The position numbers and the translations under genes were made by a program. From assembly GCA_905212395.1 (NCBI GenBank), contig CAJMEI010000019.1:1-10548 (forward strand): a stretch of DNA of 10,548 bases, given 5' to 3'. Below are positions 6,465 to 10,548 of the stretch, one piece after another (positions within the stretch are counted from its first letter, which is position 1; every line of letters begins with the position of its first letter). The notes beneath the pieces were generated by a model. The model was not told the DNA's origin and did no database searches. It saw only the letters and a program-made list of their open reading frames with translations. The DNA comes from an uncultured Christensenella sp. (GTDB lineage: Bacteria; Bacillota; Clostridia; Christensenellales; Borkfalkiaceae).

Positions 6465-7257
6465 CGCCAATCACCCTGTTAAACTTTTTGCAAAGCTTAT
6501 TAAAAAATTCTTTTTTAAATTTTATAAGTTTTAATGTTTTTTTACTTTTTTCAATAATAATTTCGTTATCGTCTACGTCCGAAAAATATTTTCCGTCCGC
6601 AAATACGGCTGAATTTCTATCCGTTTCCAAAGACGTGATTTTTATTATTCCGTTATCGTTATACACGATAGGTCTTGACAAAAACGAATGGGAACATATA
6701 GGAGTAATTATAAAAGCGTTAGTATCGGGAGTAAGAATTGCCCCGCCCGCCGATAGAGAATACGCCGTTGAACCCGTAGGCGTAGAAATTACTATTCCGT
6801 CGGCGTAAAAATTATCTATTCTTTCTCCGTTTAATTCTATTTTTAACTTAATAACTTCGCTAACGAGTTCGTTTTTAGGTTTACGCTGAATTACTACGTC
6901 GTTTAAGCAAATCTTACTTTCCCCGTTATGCGATACTCTTAATAGAGTTTTTTCGGTATATTCGGGTCTGGATAAAAGCTCTTTTATAACTTCTTGCAAG
7001 TTATCGGGCGAAAAATCGGATAAAAACCCGAACGTACCCGTATTTACCACTAAAACGGGAACGTTTTGTTCCAGCGCGTAAGGAACGCTTTTTACGGTAG
7101 TTCCGTCCCCGCCGAATACGACGATATAATCGCACTTTTCAGTGTGATTTTCCGCAACGTTTACTATTTTTGCCGATTTACCGACAATAGTTTTAAATTT
7201 TTCACAAGTATTTTTAGATAAAACACTGTTTACGTTTACAAAAACACCTATCGTCAT
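6451..7257 (-). CDS. nadK: NAD kinase
   Basis: Phosphorylates NAD to NADP using ATP or polyphosphate; cytosolic and normally essential. The 268 residues match the bacterial family length. The signature GGDGT is at 49-53, followed by NTGTFGFLSDF (72-82; the usual NxGxLGFL has Phe here instead of Leu). The C-terminal substrate-binding half has NDVVI, ADGIVISTPTGSTAYSLSAGG and PICSHSFLSRPIV, the last being the family's PICPHSLSNRP motif in variant form. The ATG at 7257 overlaps the tlyA stop as ATGA, with no evident Shine-Dalgarno, implying coupling to tlyA. Its order tlyA-nadK-argR-recN is that of typical Clostridia and Bacilli (B. subtilis carries yqxC-ahrC-recN). Confidence 0.96.
   Translation of the reverse strand: MTIGVFVNVNSVLSKNTCEKFKTIVGKSAKIVNVAENHTEKCDYIVVFGGDGTTVKSVPYALEQNVPVLVVNTGTFGFLSDFSPDNLQEVIKELLSRPEYTEKTLLRVSHNGESKICLNDVVIQRKPKNELVSEVIKLKIELNGERIDNFYADGIVISTPTGSTAYSLSAGGAILTPDTNAFIITPICSHSFLSRPIVYNDNGIIKITSLETDRNSAVFADGKYFSDVDDNEIIIEKSKKTLKLIKFKKEFFNKLCKKFNRVIGDEKI
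6472..6478 (-). promoter_or_regulatory. Ribosome-binding site deciding the argR start
   Basis: The minus strand reads AGGGTGA, six bases before the ATG at 6464. It directly abuts the alternative TTG at 6470, which leaves no spacer and makes TTG unlikely. The site lies within the 3' end of the nadK coding sequence. Confidence 0.65.
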
Positions 7258-8024
7258 AATTTTGATTTTTCTATTACACCCTTTATATAATCGTAATTTA
7301 TGGTTTCCTTTTTAATTTTACTTATAAGAAAAAAATATTCCGCGTTTTTATCTTGACGTATCGGCGCAAAAGTAAAATTTATGGGATACAAACCGCAAGA
7401 TAAACAATAATCTAACAAATTACAGCACGCGTTTTTTATGTCTTTTAAATTTTTTACAATGCCTTTTTTGTTTAAACTATTTTCACCGCATTCAAATTGC
7501 GGTTTTATTAAACAAATTATTTCTCCGTCTTGTTTTATTGCGCTACTTACGGGAACTAAAATATTTTTAAGAGAGATAAAACTACAATCGGCAACTGCCA
7601 AATCGGGTTTTACGCAAAAAGTATTTTCGTTAAGTTCCCTTGCGTTTAGCGTGATTTTTTCCACCCTTTCATCGTCCGAAAGCGATTTATCCAGTAAAGA
7701 CGTATTTACGTCTAGACAGTATACTTTTTTTGCGCCAGACAACAATAGTCTTTGCGTAAAACCGCCTGTACTTGCGCCCACGTCTACGCAAATTCTATCA
7801 TTTACAAAATAATTAAAATCTTCTAACGCTTTTTCTAGCTTATATCCGCCCATAGAAACGTATTTTATAGGCTCTAATATCGTAATTTTATCGTTTTTTT
7901 TAACTTCGTAAGAAGCTTTTTCAGCTTTTCCGTTTACCCTAACAAAGTTTTTTTCGATTAAAATTAAAGCCCTGTTTCTACTTGTGGCAAAACCGTTTTC
8001 CGATAAAAATTTATCTAATCTCAT
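7254..8024 (-). CDS. tlyA: TlyA-family rRNA 2'-O-methyltransferase (YqxC-like)
   Basis: S4-domain methyltransferase of the TlyA/hemolysin A family; characterised members methylate ribose 2'-O of 16S and/or 23S rRNA with SAM. The 256 residues show an S4 RNA-binding domain (1-60, beginning MRLDKFLSENGFATSRNRAL) and a Rossmann domain with the SAM site DVGASTGGFT (81-90). The K-D-K-E catalytic tetrad fits Lys62, Asp146 (ADCSFISL), Lys174 (IKPQFE) and Glu229 (NAEYFFLI), at spacings almost identical to the known enzyme. The usual YVSRGG before the first lysine reads YVSMGG, replacing an arginine with Met59. The older name hemolysin is misleading. The start overlaps the ispA stop by one base (TAATG). 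Confidence 0.93.
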   Translation of the reverse strand: MRLDKFLSENGFATSRNRALILIEKNFVRVNGKAEKASYEVKKNDKITILEPIKYVSMGGYKLEKALEDFNYFVNDRICVDVGASTGGFTQRLLLSGAKKVYCLDVNTSLLDKSLSDDERVEKITLNARELNENTFCVKPDLAVADCSFISLKNILVPVSSAIKQDGEIICLIKPQFECGENSLNKKGIVKNLKDIKNACCNLLDYCLSCGLYPINFTFAPIRQDKNAEYFFLISKIKKETINYDYIKGVIEKSKL

Positions 8025-8875
8025 TAGTATATTCTTTTGCTTAATTCTACGGCGAAATTCTTTAAAAATTCGGAATTTTCTACGTTTTTTAAAGCCGAAA
8101 CGGCTTTTTGCGTTTTTTCTTGAACAAGCCTTTCACACTCGGATAAACCGTATATTTCTACGCTTGTAAGTTTACCGTTTTCGCTGTCCTTACCTAGAGT
8201 TTTACCAAGTAAATTTTTATCTCCTTTAACGTCTAAAACGTCGTCTACTATTTGAAATACTACGCCTACGTTTTCAGCATATTCTTTTAATTCGCTAAAA
8301 TAATTTTTTTCGACGAAAAAAGTCGGAATCAATACGGAAGCCATTATTAGTTTAGCCGTTTTTTTTATTTCTATTTCTTCTAGTAATTCTCTATTTACTA
8401 TTTTATTTTTTTCGGCGTAAACGTCCTTAAATTGTCCGCCCAACATTCCCCTAAATCCGCTATAACGGGAAATTAGTTCCATACACTTTACTCCCGATAA
8501 ATCTTTTATTGCGTTTAAAGAATGTTCGTAGGCAAAGTTTTGTAAAGCGTCCCCGCACAAAACCGCCGCGCTTTCGCCGAACTTTTTATGGCAAGAAAGT
8601 CTTCCGCGTCTATAATCGTCATTATCTATGCAAGGCAAATCGTCATGCACAAGGCTTGAATTGTGTATTATTTCAAGCGAACAAGCAAACGGCAAGACTT
8701 TTTTGGACGGAACGCCCAAACAGTTTGCCACCGCAAGCGTTAAAACAGGTCTTATACGCTTACCGCCCGCGGACAAAACGTATTTCATAGCCTGTTCTAA
8801 AAGCCCGTCCCCTAAACCGTTTAAAACGGCGGATAAATATTCTTCAAAAATTTTTTTATATTCTTTTTCCGTCAT
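8024..8875 (-). CDS. ispA: Short-chain trans-prenyl diphosphate synthase (IspA family)
   Basis: Condenses isopentenyl diphosphate with allylic diphosphates to make farnesyl or longer prenyl diphosphates, feeding undecaprenyl carrier, quinone or protein prenyl pathways. The 283 residues carry the IPP-binding GGKRIRP (37-43), the first aspartate-rich motif DDLPCID (78-84, the DDxxxxD form with the two-residue insertion of bacterial FPP synthases) and the second motif DDVLD (211-215), with KTA (172-174) between. The position five residues before the first aspartate, usually Tyr in bacterial FPP synthase, is Ser73, so the product may be longer than C15. It overlaps folD by four bases (ATGA). The usual neighbours xseB upstream and dxs downstream are absent. 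Confidence 0.92.
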   Translation of the reverse strand: MTEKEYKKIFEEYLSAVLNGLGDGLLEQAMKYVLSAGGKRIRPVLTLAVANCLGVPSKKVLPFACSLEIIHNSSLVHDDLPCIDNDDYRRGRLSCHKKFGESAAVLCGDALQNFAYEHSLNAIKDLSGVKCMELISRYSGFRGMLGGQFKDVYAEKNKIVNRELLEEIEIKKTAKLIMASVLIPTFFVEKNYFSELKEYAENVGVVFQIVDDVLDVKGDKNLLGKTLGKDSENGKLTSVEIYGLSECERLVQEKTQKAVSALKNVENSEFLKNFAVELSKRIY

Positions 8876-9717
8876 AATTTTTTCGTAAACGCCTTAAATA
8901 CGTTTTCAAGTAGCATCGCGATTGTCATAGGTCCGACTCCGCCCGGAACGGGAGTTATATAAGAAGCTTTTTGACTACACTCGTCATAGTCTACGTCCCC
9001 GCATAATTTTCCGTTTTCGTCCCTATCCATACCGACGTCTACGATAACGGCGTTTTCCTTTATCATATCGGCTTTTAAAAATTTGGCAATTCCCACAGCC
9101 ATAACGACTATATCTGCGTTTTTTGTGTAAAAAGATATATCTTTCGTTTTGCTATGACAAATGGTTACGGTGCAATTTTCCTTTAATAAAAGTAGGCTCA
9201 TAGGCTTACCTACGATATTGCTTCTTCCGACGACAACTGCGTTTTTGCCGTTTAAATCTATTTTGTAATGCTTTAAAAGGCGTATTACGCCGTTAGGTGT
9301 ACAAGCTATTAAACAATCTTCACCAAGCATTAGTTTTCCGACGTTTTCGGAAGAAAATCCGTCCACGTCCTTTTCTACGGGAATTAAAGATAAAAGTTTT
9401 TTTTCGTCTAAATGTTTAGGCAAGGGAAGTTGTATTAAAATTCCGTCTATATCGGAATTTACAAGCTTTTTTACTTCCGTTTCCGCTTGTTGTTGAGTAA
9501 TATCCGCGCTTAACTTTACGCTTACGGATTCTATTAAAGACTGTTCGCAAGCCTTAATTTTATTGCGAACGTAAATTGCGGAAGCAGGGTTATCCCCTAT
9601 CATAACGACTGCAAGTTTGCACCTTTTATCCGTATTTTTGTATATTTCGGATAATTTTTGTTTTATATCTTCTTTAATTATGCCAGAAAGCATTTTACCG
9701 TCTAAAATTTCGCTCAT
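8872..9717 (-). CDS. folD: Bifunctional methylenetetrahydrofolate dehydrogenase / cyclohydrolase FolD
   Basis: Interconverts 5,10-methylene-, methenyl- and 10-formyl-tetrahydrofolate with NADP, supplying one-carbon units for purines and formyl-Met. The 281 residues have the normal length. The active-site segment SAIYVRNKIKA (46-56) contains the expected Tyr49 and Lys53. The substrate motifs QLPLPKHL and KDVDGF follow. The nucleotide-binding domain has VVGRSNIVGKPMSLLLL and TICHSKT, and the C-terminal signature PVPGGVGPMTIAML is intact. The ATG at 9717 overlaps the nusB stop as ATGA, with only a weak GGA nearby. The nusB-folD order is typical of Bacillota. Confidence 0.97.
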   Translation of the reverse strand: MSEILDGKMLSGIIKEDIKQKLSEIYKNTDKRCKLAVVMIGDNPASAIYVRNKIKACEQSLIESVSVKLSADITQQQAETEVKKLVNSDIDGILIQLPLPKHLDEKKLLSLIPVEKDVDGFSSENVGKLMLGEDCLIACTPNGVIRLLKHYKIDLNGKNAVVVGRSNIVGKPMSLLLLKENCTVTICHSKTKDISFYTKNADIVVMAVGIAKFLKADMIKENAVIVDVGMDRDENGKLCGDVDYDECSQKASYITPVPGGVGPMTIAMLLENVFKAFTKKL

Positions 9718-10109
9718 TTTTCCAAATCTTGTTTATATTTTGCAAGAATTCCGTTTACGAATACCACGTTATCTTCTTGCGAATATTTTTTAACTAATTC
9801 TATCGCTTCTTTTATGGATACTACGCTTGGTACGTCTTCTATAAATTTCATTTCCGCCATTGCAAGTATTAAAATAGCTTTATCTACCGCAAAAATTCTG
9901 TCAAAGCGGAAGTTAAGGGATAATTTTTCGATTTCTTGCGTTAAATACTCGTAGTTATCTTTTACTTGCTTTATAAGCTTATCCGTATATTCCTTATCAT
10001 CTTTATTGAGTTTTTCGTATCCGTATAATTCGTCTTGTACTTCGCTTTTTTCGCCGAATAACTCCGCAAATATAATTTTAAATGCGGTTTCTCTACAATC
10101 TCTTCTCAT
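9714..10109 (-). CDS. nusB: Transcription antitermination factor NusB
   Basis: RNA-binding protein that with S10 (NusE) binds boxA RNA and prevents premature termination in rRNA operons. At 131 residues it has typical length. The all-helical family pattern is recognisable: RETAFKIIF at the N-terminus (6-14), FDRIFAVDKAILILAMAEM in the middle, the VVSIKEAIELVKKYS segment and the C-terminal FVNGILAKY. AAGGAG five bases before the ATG at 10109 overlaps the asp23 stop codon; the gap between the genes is eight bases. It is the second gene of the housekeeping operon. Confidence 0.95.
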   Translation of the reverse strand: MRRDCRETAFKIIFAELFGEKSEVQDELYGYEKLNKDDKEYTDKLIKQVKDNYEYLTQEIEKLSLNFRFDRIFAVDKAILILAMAEMKFIEDVPSVVSIKEAIELVKKYSQEDNVVFVNGILAKYKQDLEK

Positions 10110-10117
10110 TAAGCTCC

Positions 10118-10474
10118 TTAAATTGACGTTTCTTCTTTAAAAACCACGTCGTCAACGTGAACGTCAACCGCCTGAATTTTGTATTTAGACATAGTTTCTA
10201 CGTTGTGTTTTATGCTTTGTTGTATAAAATAAGAAACTTCGGGAATGTTTGCGCCGTAATAAACGTCAACCGTTACGTCAACGTAAATTCCGTCAGGTTT
10301 TACGTTTATTTTTATTCCGTCTAATTTTTCTTTTTTAACGTTTTTATATTTAACTTTTACGCCTTCCGTATTAGACACGGATAAACCTACTATACTCTTT
10401 AAAATATCTTCGTTATAAACTACTTTCCCGTTTTCTTTATCCGTTTCGTTTACTCGTAAAGTTTTTTTAGACAT
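10118..10474 (-). CDS. Asp23/Gls24-family envelope stress protein (YqhY-like)
   Basis: Small DUF322-family protein; the B. subtilis relative YqhY, encoded beside nusB, affects control of acetyl-CoA carboxylase, and staphylococcal Asp23 is membrane-associated. The exact role here is unknown. The chosen product is 118 residues, beginning MSKKTLRVNE. It shows the family pattern of GKVVYNEDILKSIVGLSV, a beta-rich centre (GIYVDVTVDVYYGANIPEV) and the C-terminal VHVDDVVF. The frame extends to a TTG at 10507, but that codon lies about where transcription should start and lacks a ribosome-binding site, while the ATG at 10474 has AAGGAG six bases before it. First gene of the operon. Confidence 0.92.
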   Translation of the reverse strand: MSKKTLRVNETDKENGKVVYNEDILKSIVGLSVSNTEGVKVKYKNVKKEKLDGIKINVKPDGIYVDVTVDVYYGANIPEVSYFIQQSIKHNVETMSKYKIQAVDVHVDDVVFKEETSI

Positions 10475-10480
10475 ATTCTG

Positions 10481-10486
10481 CTCCTT
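10481..10486 (-). promoter_or_regulatory. Ribosome-binding site deciding the asp23 start
   Basis: AAGGAG on the minus strand, six bases before the ATG at 10474. It supports this start over the upstream TTG at 10507. Confidence 0.85.
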
Positions 10487-10508
10487 AAAAAATAGTTTCG
10501 TTGACAAC

Positions 10509-10538
10509 AGTATAACACAAAAACATTGCTTTTAACAA
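10509..10538 (-). promoter_or_regulatory. Sigma-A-type promoter of the asp23-nusB-...-recN operon
   Basis: On the minus strand TTGTTA (10538-10533, four of six consensus bases) and TATACT (10514-10509, five of six) stand 18 bases apart. The -10 is extended by a TG one base upstream (TGTTATACT). Transcription would begin near 10502, giving a leader of about 28 bases. No internal promoter or terminator is evident in the operon downstream as far as recN. Confidence 0.7.
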
Positions 10539-10548
10539 GTATTTATTT

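Noticed and set aside
1356..8888. Plus-strand open frames opposite dacF, spoIVB, recN, argR, nadK, tlyA and ispA
   Set aside because: They have no recognisable domains and run antisense to well-conserved genes with intact motifs; they are shadows of the coding frames.
10475..10507. N-terminal extension of the Asp23 protein from a TTG at 10507
   Set aside because: The TTG lies at the predicted transcription start and has no ribosome-binding site. The ATG at 10474 has a strong AAGGAG at ideal spacing.
1..10548. Search for a new defence, mobile or accessory system
   Set aside because: Every substantial open frame on the coding strand belongs to a known core or sporulation family in near-conventional order. 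I see no transposase, integrase, toxin-antitoxin pair, CRISPR array, or direct repeats suggesting insertion.

Overview
The window is a compact, AT-rich (roughly one-third G+C by eye) stretch of chromosome from an endospore-forming member of the Bacillota, most likely class Clostridia. The evidence is the gene set itself: spoIIAA-spoIIAB-sigF, dacF, spoIIM and spoIVB lie beside the conserved asp23-nusB-folD-ispA-tlyA-nadK-argR-recN block. I cannot name a genus. All thirteen genes are on the minus strand, so transcription runs from high to low coordinates. I see no tRNA, rRNA, CRISPR array, insertion sequence or phage gene, and no gene-free stretch longer than about 105 bases.

Housekeeping operon (10548 to about 4345): a sigma-A-type promoter near 10509-10538 drives asp23 and then nusB (antitermination), folD (one-carbon folate), ispA (prenyl diphosphate), tlyA (rRNA 2'-O-methylation), nadK (NADP), argR (arginine repressor) and recN (double-strand-break repair). 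From nusB to recN the genes overlap by 1-14 bases, mostly as ATGA junctions, so they are almost certainly co-transcribed and translationally coupled. Genes usually interspersed here in Clostridia (xseA, xseB, dxs) are absent.

Sporulation block (4305 to 1): spoIVB (serine protease that signals from the forespore to activate sigma-K processing) follows recN after 39 bases. Spo0A, its usual downstream neighbour, is absent. Instead come spoIIM (engulfment membrane protein), dacF (sporulation D,D-carboxypeptidase) and the spoIIA operon: anti-anti-sigma factor, anti-sigma kinase and sigma-F, the last cut by the window edge. Hairpins separate spoIVB from spoIIM and dacF from spoIIAA, so this block is probably several transcription units of different sporulation timing.

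The window is mostly an orthodox conserved neighbourhood. The points most worth a second look are the complete absence of the tetranucleotide GATC, a serine in place of the chain-length-determining aromatic residue of IspA, an stem-loop that buries the ribosome-binding site of spoIIM next to its start codon, a sporulation-type promoter almost on the spoIVB start codon, and the missing spo0A, dxs and xseAB.
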